Shown here in pieces: positions 8,449-15,468 of a stretch of 64,000 bases of DNA (the first letter of the stretch is position 1; every line of letters starts with the position of its first letter). The stretch spans positions 1-64,000 of the forward strand of contig JAZQQM010000004.1 of the NCBI GenBank assembly GCA_045629045.1. The letters are read 5' to 3'. The notes beneath the pieces are model-generated. The model did no database searches. It was not told the DNA's origin and worked only from the letters and a program-made list of their open reading frames with translations. The stretch comes from JAILLW01 sp045629045. Lineage in GTDB: Bacteria; Bacillota; Clostridia; Lachnospirales; Lachnospiraceae. Made by a program: the position numbers and the translations under genes.

Positions 8449-10257
8449 ATGACAATTTTTAATTTGCTTACCTTTGTTGGTGGGCTTGCGTTATTTCTTT
8501 ACGGAATTAACGTAATGGGAGACGGCCTTAAGAAAACCTCGGGCGGTAAGCTCGAAGGAATTTTGGCTAAGCTTACTTCAAATAAAATTACTGCTGTACT
8601 AATAGGTGCGCTGGTTACTGCGCTTATGCAGTCTTCTTCGGCTACAACCGTAATGATAGTCGGTTTCGTTAACTCCGGACTTATGGAACTCGGTAAATCC
8701 GTGCATGTTATAATGGGTGCCAATATCGGTGCTACCATTACTCCCTGGGTAATGTCCTTATCGGCCTTGGGAAACGGCGGAACGTCTATCTTTTTACAGT
8801 TATTAAAGCCTACAAGCTTTGCTCCGGTTCTGGCCATTATCGGAGTATTCATAATTATTATTTCAAAGAACACCAAAAAGAAAAATATAGCGCTTATCTT
8901 TGTGGGATTTGCCGTATTGATGTTTGGAATGGAAACCATGTCGGATGCCGTTAAACCCCTTGCCGATTCCACGGAATTTGCAAAGGTAATGATGATGTTT
9001 TCGAATCCTGTTCTTGGTACGCTGGTGGGCGTAGTATTAACGGGAATCATTCAGTCCTCATCTGCTACGGTCGGTATGGTTCAGGTTCTTTCGACCTCGG
9101 GACTTATTACATACGGAAGTGCGATTCCGCTTATGATAGGTGCCAATATCGGAACTTGTGCCACCGCGCTTTTATCAAGTATAGGAACATCAAGAAATGC
9201 CCGCCGCAGTGCCTTGGTTCATTTGTTCTATAATATAGTTCGCGGTGTATTGTTTATAGTTGTATTCTATGGACTTGATATGTTTATACACTTTGCATTC
9301 CTAAATGAGCATGCAAGCGCCGTCGGAATAGCATTCTTCTATACATGCTTAAGTATTGCTTCGGCAATTGTACTTTTCCCGGTCAGCAGAATGTTTGAAA
9401 AACTTGCCGTATGGGCTCTTCCCGTTACTGAGGAAGAAAAAGAGCTTAAGGGTATGGCTGCCAAGAAAAATATTACTCTTCTTGATGACCGATTCTTAGC
9501 ATCTCCGGGACTTGCCGTTAAGCAGTGCAAGCAGGTGGCCGTTGACATGGCTAACTATACAAGAGAGGCTTTATTTACAGCTATAGGACTCTTTGATGAA
9601 TTCAAAGAAAAGAAAGCCAAAAAGGTTGTTGATTTGGAGGATGTAATCGACCATTATGAGGATCAGTTAGGTAATTATCTTGTTAAAGTAAGTGCTGAAC
9701 AATTATCTGAAGAGGCATCAAAAGAGCTTTCGATAATTCTTCACAGTATCGGTGACTTCGAAAGAATATCGGATCATGCCTGCAATATAGTTGCTTCCGC
9801 AGAAGAGATGCATGAGAAAAAACTGGAATTCAGCAAAAAAGCTGTCGAGGAGATTACTGTTTTTACCCATGCACTTAAAGACATAGTTGATTATGCTTTT
9901 GATTCCTTTATTGAAAATAATAAAGATAAGGCTACGCAGGTTGAACCGATTGAAGAAATAATAGATGATCTTCAACTGGAGATTAAAAATCGTCATATTA
10001 AGCGTTTGCGTAAGGGTAAATGTTCAATAGAACTTGGTTTTATACTGTCGGATTTGTTGACGAATTATGAGCGTGTTTCCGATCACTGCTCCAACATAGC
10101 AATTTCGGTTCTTCAGCAGGATGAAATGGTTGGTGCACACGAGTATGAACGTGAGATTGAAAGCAAGAGCAATGAAGAATTTACGCGCCTTATGAAATTA
10201 TATAGCGAAAAATACAGTCTTCCGAAGAAAAACAGTGACAGTGAAGATAATAAATAG
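8449..10257 (+). CDS. Na/Pi cotransporter II-like protein with PhoU domain
   Basis: This 602-residue protein combines a Na+/phosphate symporter with a C-terminal PhoU-like helical domain. The membrane half (about 1-310) contains the internal duplication typical of the NaPi-IIb/NptA family: QSSSAT occurs twice and GANIGAT/GANIGTC twice. The soluble half (about 350-590) has two helical bundles with the E-R-x-SDHC/SDHA pattern of PhoU (ERISDHACNI and ERVSDHCSNI). In bacteria it imports phosphate or secondarily regulates phosphate balance. A GAGGAG site precedes the ATG. It appears as a single gene with about 60-70 bases on each side. The family call is secure; the direction of transport is from family knowledge. 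Confidence 0.93.
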   Translation: MTIFNLLTFVGGLALFLYGINVMGDGLKKTSGGKLEGILAKLTSNKITAVLIGALVTALMQSSSATTVMIVGFVNSGLMELGKSVHVIMGANIGATITPWVMSLSALGNGGTSIFLQLLKPTSFAPVLAIIGVFIIIISKNTKKKNIALIFVGFAVLMFGMETMSDAVKPLADSTEFAKVMMMFSNPVLGTLVGVVLTGIIQSSSATVGMVQVLSTSGLITYGSAIPLMIGANIGTCATALLSSIGTSRNARRSALVHLFYNIVRGVLFIVVFYGLDMFIHFAFLNEHASAVGIAFFYTCLSIASAIVLFPVSRMFEKLAVWALPVTEEEKELKGMAAKKNITLLDDRFLASPGLAVKQCKQVAVDMANYTREALFTAIGLFDEFKEKKAKKVVDLEDVIDHYEDQLGNYLVKVSAEQLSEEASKELSIILHSIGDFERISDHACNIVASAEEMHEKKLEFSKKAVEEITVFTHALKDIVDYAFDSFIENNKDKATQVEPIEEIIDDLQLEIKNRHIKRLRKGKCSIELGFILSDLLTNYERVSDHCSNIAISVLQQDEMVGAHEYEREIESKSNEEFTRLMKLYSEKYSLPKKNSDSEDNK

Positions 10258-10323
10258 TTTAATATAGGCCGGACGAGAATATCCGGAAAATTTAAATAAA
10301 GCATAAATAAGTGAGGCATGAAA

Positions 10324-11529
10324 ATGAACGGATTAAATAATAAACCTGCAATTGAGGGTGGAGTACCGGTAAGAGAAACTCCCATTTACTACGGCCATCA
10401 GTATATTGATGATGCGGACATTCAGGCGGTGGTTGATGTTCTTAAATCAGACTACTTAACCTGCGGCCCAAAGATTGGTGAACTTGAATCTAAACTTTGC
10501 AAAATGACAGGTGCAAAATACGCCGTTGTATGTTCTAACGGTACTGCAGCACTTCATATTGCATGTCTGGCAGCAGGTGTTACAACAGGTGATGAAGTAA
10601 TAACAACGCCTATAACCTTTGCGGCTTCTGCCAACTGTGTATTGTATTGCGGGGCAAAGCCTGTTTTTGCAGACATTAATCCATCTACATATAATATCGA
10701 TCCTGCTTCAATAAAAGCATGTACTACATCAAAAACAAAGGCAATTGTTGCTGTAGATTATACAGGCCAATCTGTTGAACTTGATGAAATAATTGCCCAT
10801 GCCCATGCTAACGGAATAACAGTAATTGAAGACGGCGCTCATGTTATAGGAACACGATATAACGGCAAATGGAACGGTTCCATAGCAGATATGACAACCT
10901 TTAGTTTTCATCCTGTTAAGACAGTTACCGGCGGTGAAGGAGGTGCGGTATTAACAAATGATGAGAAACTGTATCAAAGGTTATGCCTTTATCGTGCTCA
11001 CGGAATCACGAGAGACCCTTCACTTATGGAACACGAGGTTGATGGCCCCTGGTATTATGAGCAGATTGAGTTGGGATATAACTACAGAATGACAGATATG
11101 CAGGCTGCGCTTATTATTTCACAACTTGATAAGCTTTCTATGTTCAGCGCTCGCCGTAAGGAAATTGTTGCCAAGTATAATGCTGCATTTGAGTCGGTGG
11201 AGTCTATCTTTGTACAAAAAGAAATTCCTGAATCGGATACCACAAGACATTTGTATATTCTTCGTATCGTTCCGGAGAAACTGTCAATTGACAGAGCGAA
11301 GTTCTTCGAGGCACTTAAGGCCGAAAATGTATGTTGTAATGTACATTATATTCCGACTTATTACTTCCCTTACTACGAGAAACTCGGTTACAAGAAGGGA
11401 CTTTGCCCCAATGCCGAAAAACTGTATTCGGAAATGATTTCACTTCCGCTGTATTACGGCATGAGCGATGCGGATGTTGATTCGGTAATTGTAGCTGTGA
11501 AGAAAATCTGCGAGTATTATGCGGTGTAA
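10324..11529 (+). CDS. DegT/DnrJ/EryC1 aminotransferase, PseC-like
   Basis: This PLP enzyme of about 401 residues resembles PseC, which transaminates UDP-2-acetamido-4-keto-hexoses to the 4-amino sugar in pseudaminic acid synthesis. The features are the SDYLTCGPK opening, SNGTAALH at the cofactor phosphate site, TTPITFAASAN, and the PLP lysine in FHPVKTVTGGEGG (residue 199 from this start). I start at 10324 rather than the ATG at 10318 because the GTGAGG site is only one base from the first ATG but seven from the second. No PseB, PseH, PseG or PseI homologue is in the window, so it may take substrate from the CapD-like dehydratase at 25446 or from elsewhere. The enzyme class is secure; the exact sugar is not. 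Confidence 0.85.
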   Translation: MNGLNNKPAIEGGVPVRETPIYYGHQYIDDADIQAVVDVLKSDYLTCGPKIGELESKLCKMTGAKYAVVCSNGTAALHIACLAAGVTTGDEVITTPITFAASANCVLYCGAKPVFADINPSTYNIDPASIKACTTSKTKAIVAVDYTGQSVELDEIIAHAHANGITVIEDGAHVIGTRYNGKWNGSIADMTTFSFHPVKTVTGGEGGAVLTNDEKLYQRLCLYRAHGITRDPSLMEHEVDGPWYYEQIELGYNYRMTDMQAALIISQLDKLSMFSARRKEIVAKYNAAFESVESIFVQKEIPESDTTRHLYILRIVPEKLSIDRAKFFEALKAENVCCNVHYIPTYYFPYYEKLGYKKGLCPNAEKLYSEMISLPLYYGMSDADVDSVIVAVKKICEYYAV

Positions 11530-11538
11530 AAACCGCAT

Positions 11539-11699
11539 TGATGAATTATATTAATGGATTACGGTTAATACCCGGATGGGTGAGTTGCGTTAATGAATTA
11601 CATTAATGTTCGGGCTAGTGAGTTGTGTTAATGAATCATATTAATGTTCGGGCTAGTGAGTTGTGTTAATGAATCACATTAATATATCGCGGTAATGAG
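11539..11699. repeat. 38-bp tandem repeat, about four copies
   Basis: Two near-identical 38-bp units lie at 11591-11628 and 11629-11666. A truncated or divergent unit follows (11667-11699) and a more divergent longer one precedes (from about 11539). Each unit starts TAATGAAT, contains ATTAATGTTCGGGCTAGTGAG and ends TTGTGT. There is no supported reading frame. Confidence 0.75.
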
Positions 11700-11715
11700 A
11701 TTGCACTTTACGGAC

Positions 11716-11885
11716 TTTACATACCTGTTGTGATAGAAGTAGTAGTCGGTATGTAAATAATGAAGACTTTTTGGTCAAGATACATACTAAAGAGCAGTAT
11801 AGGTTTTATATGGCATGTAATCTTAATCATATATATGCTCTCAATACATACCATATACTGTTAAACGATGCTTATAGTATGTAAT
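11716..11885. repeat. array B: three TTACATAC/GTATGTAA palindromes
   Basis: Unit 1 (11716-11757) has perfect 10-bp arms, TTTACATACC and GGTATGTAAA. Units 2 (11779-11822) and 3 (11843-11885) have imperfect arms of the same sequence. Unit starts are 63 and 64 bases apart. The centres (about 22-26 bases) are purine-rich but not identical. With the next two repeat blocks this fills the gene-free stretch 11530-12214; I see no other coding potential there. Confidence 0.7.
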
Positions 11886-11903
11886 GCTAATAAAAACATG
11901 AAT

Positions 11904-12111
11904 TGAACGCCTTAAATACAGTCGATGTAGTGAACCAATACACATCGAATGTCTCAAATATAGTCAATATAATGAGTCAATACACATCGAACGCCTCAAA
12001 TACAGTCAGTATAATGAGTCAATACACATCGAACACCTCAAATACAGTCAATATAATGAGTCAATGCACATCGAACGCCTCAATATAGTCAATATAGTGA
12101 ACCAATAAGAT
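11904..12111. repeat. 42-bp tandem repeat, five copies
   Basis: Units lie at 11904, 11946, 11988, 12030 and 12072 (the last shortened to 40 bases). The conserved core reads CTCAAATACAGTCAATATAA then TGAGTCAATACACATCGAA. The 42-base period is a multiple of three, so one frame stays open for 61 codons with a 14-residue repeat. That frame has only a TTG and no ribosome site, and I treat it as non-coding. Confidence 0.85.
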
Positions 12112-12214
12112 TAACTCACATAGACAGTCTCATTAAAAAGTTTAAAACAAAAGACCCTAATGAACATATTTTTATGAGGCCGTATGAAAAATTCTCTGAT
12201 TATACTAATAGTGT

Positions 12215-13012
12215 CTACAATAAGTATCGTTCTATAAATGAGTCAACTGTCTTTGTATTAAGTTTTTTTTCTTCACATTCAAAAGTTACAATTAAACCAT
12301 TTCCGTAATGGTATCCATAAAATTCATACATTTCGCTGCGTTCACAGAAATCTGTAGCATATCTATAACTTGTAATTAGTCCTGCATGATCCCATATCCA
12401 AGTTTTTCTGGTCCGCCGATTTAAACATGTAAAGTCGGGATAGTGATTGCGCCCTTTATATTTCATGTTACATTCATATCTGAAAGGGACATTATATTTT
12501 ATTAGTGCATCAGCAATATTTTTTTCGGATTTTGACCTGACAGGATCACCATTAACGGTATAAGTATCGTCTGTAAACTCGTAAGAATTTTGATAATCGG
12601 GATGAGCTAAAATCCATTTATCTAAAAAAGTGTCATCGGATTCTATTATTGGAATAACCAGCTTTTTTCTTTCATAATAAAGAGTTGAATATATGTCTTC
12701 AAATTGGATTTTAGGATACTCTTTTTCAAAATGATTGATTGCCAGAAGTTCTTTGTCAATGCTATTAAGAAGTTCCATATAATAATTGGATTGCAAATGT
12801 TCAGAAGCAATGGAAAGGTCCTTTTTTTTGATGTAAGTACCGTTTGAAGACCCCTGCGGGGTGACAAAATAATATTGTGCATTACCGTGACAATGAATAA
12901 TTCTGATTTTTCCGCTTGTCGGGTGCGATTTGATATATTCTTCGGCCTGTTTTCTTACTTTGGCTAATTGTAATTTTCGAGTGTTGATTAATTCTTGTAA
13001 TTGATTATTCGT
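12215..13012 (-). CDS. PD-(D/E)XK nuclease-like protein with non-canonical start
   Basis: The minus-strand frame is open from 13012 to the stop at 12215 (265 residues). The first ATG/GTG/TTG-type start is a TTG at 12796, but 72 further in-frame codons upstream are intact. They encode plausible protein, including KVRKQAEEYIKSHP and CHGNAQYYFVTPQGSSNGTYI. They are preceded by a perfect AAGGAGG exactly six bases from an ACG codon (13012); an ATT is one codon earlier. The C-terminal half has RSKSEKNIADAL, YPDFT and WDHAG, matching the E / PD / (E/D)-H pattern of a restriction-like fold (E163, D193, D208-H209). Family members as I recall them often have EH, so the Asp is unusual. Function is unknown; a DNA nuclease linked to the flanking repeats is inference. 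Confidence 0.72.
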   Translation of the reverse strand, partial: TNNQLQELINTRKLQLAKVRKQAEEYIKSHPTSGKIRIIHCHGNAQYYFVTPQGSSNGTYIKKKDLSIASEHLQSNYYMELLNSIDKELLAINHFEKEYPKIQFEDIYSTLYYERKKLVIPIIESDDTFLDKWILAHPDYQNSYEFTDDTYTVNGDPVRSKSEKNIADALIKYNVPFRYECNMKYKGRNHYPDFTCLNRRTRKTWIWDHAGLITSYRYATDFCERSEMYEFYGYHYGNGLIVTFECEEKKLNTKTVDSFIERYLL

Positions 13013-13018
13013 AATATA

Positions 13019-13025
13019 CCTCCTT
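13019..13025 (-). promoter_or_regulatory. Shine-Dalgarno site that decides the upstream start
   Basis: On the minus strand AAGGAGG lies six bases before ACG (13012-13010) and three bases before ATT (13015-13013). The spacing is ideal for the ACG position, suggesting an original ATG changed by one base, or a natural non-AUG start. Confidence 0.75.
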
Positions 13026-13057
13026 GAAAATATAAAAACTTAAAAGTGTTGTGAAAA

Positions 13058-13074
13058 TGTAACTAATTGTTACA
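13058..13074. repeat. small inverted repeat in the nuclease gene leader
   Basis: TGTAAC and GTTACA form perfect 6-bp arms around five bases. It lies between the predicted promoter and the ribosome site of the minus-strand nuclease-like gene, so it could be an operator or a weak leader hairpin. Confidence 0.4.
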
Positions 13075-13111
13075 AAGAAAAAAGAAACTCTAGATAGAAA
13101 TTGTGAGTTTG

Positions 13112-13140
13112 ATTATAGATGTCAGCCATAAAATAGTCAA
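13112..13140 (-). promoter_or_regulatory. near-consensus sigma-A promoter of the nuclease-like gene
   Basis: On the minus strand TTGACT (13135-13140) is followed after exactly 17 bases by a perfect TATAAT (13112-13117). It is among the best promoter matches in the window and points toward the ACG-start gene, with a leader of about 93 bases. Confidence 0.65.
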
Positions 13141-13287
13141 ACAGAAAAATGTTTAAAAACCCGGTATTTTTAGGCAAAAATTATACAATGCACAGAAAAA
13201 ATCCTAGGGAAATCATATATATATGTCAGTGGGGAGTATCAGAATGATCCATAATTAATACTGTTTTTGTGGGAAAGATAATGGTCA

Positions 13288-13456
13288 TTACATACTTAAA
13301 GGGATAAAAATGGTAGTAAGTATGTAAATATTAATGAATTCAAATATTAATTACATACGCAAAGACGTAAAAGGTATAAATAGTATGTATGTAAGTTGAT
13401 GAATGAGAAAAAATTACATACCGTGATTGGTAGGAAGACAGTATTAATATGTAATT
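13288..13456. repeat. array C: three TTACATAC/GTATGTAA palindromes
   Basis: Unit 1 (13288-13327) has perfect 10-bp arms TTACATACTT/AAGTATGTAA. Unit 2 (13351-13394) has perfect 8-bp arms TTACATAC/GTATGTAA. Unit 3 (13412-13456) has 9-bp arms AATTACATA/TATGTAATT. Starts are 63 and 61 bases apart. The array is upstream of the nuclease-like gene and mirrors array B downstream of it. The rest of the gene-free stretch 13013-13700 holds two promoters and A/T-rich sequence without a gene. Confidence 0.75.
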
Positions 13457-13574
13457 GTGAAGGCTGAGGGTAGCAACACAACTCAAGATATATTGGCAAT
13501 AAAGAGGAAAAAGTATAAATGTGAAAATAAAAAGCATATTTCTACATTTATACGGGAAAAACCACCCCCAAAAT

Positions 13575-13603
13575 TTGCTATATCCCCCCAAAAGTAGTAA
13601 AAT
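13575..13603 (+). promoter_or_regulatory. candidate promoter of the glycan locus
   Basis: TTGCTA (13575-13580) is followed after 17 bases by TAAAAT (13598-13603), giving 4/6 and 5/6 matches to consensus. The predicted start near 13610 leaves a leader of about 90 bases before the ABC transporter gene. It is the only good candidate in front of this long plus-strand gene run. Confidence 0.4.
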
Positions 13604-13700
13604 AATACGGATTATGGATTACTGTGTCTTGCTGTGCAAATTCATGGGAAAACATTGAAAAATCATGAATAAAGTAGACCGGTGCAATAAAGGAAATACG

Positions 13701-15458
13701 ATGTCAAAAATACTTAAAAAATTGATGGTTATACTGGACAGGAAACAGAAGCGCATCATGGTGGGTTTGGTATTTATGATGCTCATCGGTGCAGTGCTTG
13801 AAACTCTTGGAGTTTCAATGATCTTGCCGGTTATGAATGTTGTCCTTGAGGAGGATGCTGTTAACCAGCATATATATCTTCAGTGGATTTGTAATATTTT
13901 TAAGATTGGCTATGACGATACGAAGACTCTCATGATAGTGGTTATGCTGGGTCTTATTGTGATGTTTGCGGTCAAGAACATCTTCCTGTTCCTGCAACTT
14001 AAGGTACAGATGAAGTTCGTATATACAAATCAGTTCGCAACTTCGAGACGAATGATGATTAACTTCATGAAACGTCCTTATGAATATTATCTCGGTGCAG
14101 ACACGTCCGTTATACAAAGACAGATCACATCGGATGTTAACAATATGTACGGAATGATTCTTTCAATCCTGCAGTTAACGTCAGAGGCTATTGTTTTTGT
14201 TTGTTTAATCGGAGTTTCCTTCCTGGCTGACGTGAAGATGACGGTTACGGTTGCGATTCTTCTTATAGCGGTACTTTTAATCATTAAGTGCATTTTAAAG
14301 CCGATTATGACCAAGGCCGGTATTGAAAATCAGGATTACTATTCAGGCCTTTATAAGTGGATTAATCAGGCGGTTACCGGAATTAAGGAAATTAAGATTG
14401 CAAATAAAGAGAGTTACTTTATTAATGAGTATTCTGCCTGTGGCGCAGGCTATGTGGGTGCCGTACAAAAATATAATTTGTTCAATGCAGCACCGCGTCT
14501 TCTTATTGAGACGATAGCTATTGCCGGTATGATTATTTATTTGATGATTTGCCTTCTTAACGGTGAACAGGTTATGGATATTATGCCGCAGCTTACTTTG
14601 CTGGCTCTTGTTGCTATGCGGCTTATACCCTGTGCCAACAGAATTAATAACTATTTGACTTCAATCGCATATTTTGAACCCTTCCTGTGGAACGTATCGG
14701 ATTCTCTTCAGGATGAGATTCGTGACGAATCGATTGATTATTCGGCTACCGCATATATTAAGACACCCGAAGTTACTAAAATGTCGATTAATAAGAGTCT
14801 TGAATTAAAAGATATTTCTTACAAATATCCGAATACCGACAAGTATATCTTTGACCATGCATCAATGGATATTCCAATCGGCAAGTCGGTGGGAATCGTG
14901 GGAACTTCAGGTGCCGGCAAGACTACGGTTGTTGATATTCTGCTTGGTCTTCTTAATCTCGAAAGCGGTCAGATTCTTGCCGACGGCAAGGAAACCAAAG
15001 ACAATTATCAGTCATTCCTTAAGAATGTGGGATACATTCCGCAGACTATTTTTATGATTGATTCGACTATACGTAAGAATGTTGCATTCGGAATTCCGGA
15101 TGAAGACATAGATGATGAAAAGGTATGGCATGCTCTTAAAGAAGCGCAGCTTGATGAATTCGTTAAGTCACTTCCCGATGGACTTGATACAGGTATAGGT
15201 GAGAGGGGAATAAGAATTTCCGGTGGTCAAAGACAAAGAATCGGTATTGCCAGAGCTTTGTTTGAAGACCCTGAGGTGCTCGTCCTTGACGAAGCAACTT
15301 CTGCTCTTGATAACGAGACCGAAGCAGCCATTATGGAATCAATCAATTTCCTTCACGGAAAGAAAACGCTTATCATCATCGCACACAGATTACAGACTAT
15401 TGAGAAGTGTGACATGGTTTATCGTATAGAGAATGGCAGGATTTCGGTAGAAAGATAG
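13701..15458 (+). CDS. ABC transporter (TMD-NBD fusion), PglK/MsbA-like flippase
   Basis: This protein of about 585 residues has an N-terminal six-helix membrane domain (about 1-320) and a C-terminal ATPase domain. The ATPase shows Walker A GTSGAGKTT, the Q-loop region YIPQTIF, the ABC signature ISGGQRQRIGIARAL, Walker B VLVLDEATSALD and the switch His in IIAHR. Such half-transporters work as homodimers, and the PglK type flips undecaprenyl-pyrophosphate-linked oligosaccharides across the membrane. I start at 13701, where AAAGGAAA is well placed, not at the in-frame ATG 36 bases upstream. It heads the long glycan gene run and has a close paralogue at 61826. Export of a lipid-linked glycan is inferred from family and context. 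Confidence 0.87.
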   Translation: MSKILKKLMVILDRKQKRIMVGLVFMMLIGAVLETLGVSMILPVMNVVLEEDAVNQHIYLQWICNIFKIGYDDTKTLMIVVMLGLIVMFAVKNIFLFLQLKVQMKFVYTNQFATSRRMMINFMKRPYEYYLGADTSVIQRQITSDVNNMYGMILSILQLTSEAIVFVCLIGVSFLADVKMTVTVAILLIAVLLIIKCILKPIMTKAGIENQDYYSGLYKWINQAVTGIKEIKIANKESYFINEYSACGAGYVGAVQKYNLFNAAPRLLIETIAIAGMIIYLMICLLNGEQVMDIMPQLTLLALVAMRLIPCANRINNYLTSIAYFEPFLWNVSDSLQDEIRDESIDYSATAYIKTPEVTKMSINKSLELKDISYKYPNTDKYIFDHASMDIPIGKSVGIVGTSGAGKTTVVDILLGLLNLESGQILADGKETKDNYQSFLKNVGYIPQTIFMIDSTIRKNVAFGIPDEDIDDEKVWHALKEAQLDEFVKSLPDGLDTGIGERGIRISGGQRQRIGIARALFEDPEVLVLDEATSALDNETEAAIMESINFLHGKKTLIIIAHRLQTIEKCDMVYRIENGRISVER

Positions 15459-15468
15459 TTTGGGGTTC

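Noticed and set aside
8499..9050. 183-codon open frame on the minus strand with Thr/Pro/Ile-rich sequence
   Set aside because: It is fully inside the Na/phosphate symporter gene, has no ribosome site and reads as an antisense shadow of a membrane protein.
10269..10286. CCGGA/TCCGG hairpin after the symporter gene
   Set aside because: Only five pairs and no T-run; too weak to call a terminator.
11521..11536. GCGGT/ACCGC hairpin across the stop of the PseC-like gene
   Set aside because: Five pairs, not followed by T-rich sequence.
11903..12088. 61-codon frame with a 14-residue repeat
   Set aside because: Starts at TTG with no ribosome site and exists only because the DNA repeat unit is 42 bases.
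12236..12247. AAATGAGTCAAC, identical to a piece of array A
   Set aside because: A single 12-base match inside the coding end of the nuclease-like gene; could be chance and no palindrome surrounds it.
12646..12882. 78-codon minus-strand frame overlapping the nuclease-like gene
   Set aside because: It is out of frame with the family sequence that is conserved-looking in the 12215-13012 frame and has no own ribosome site.
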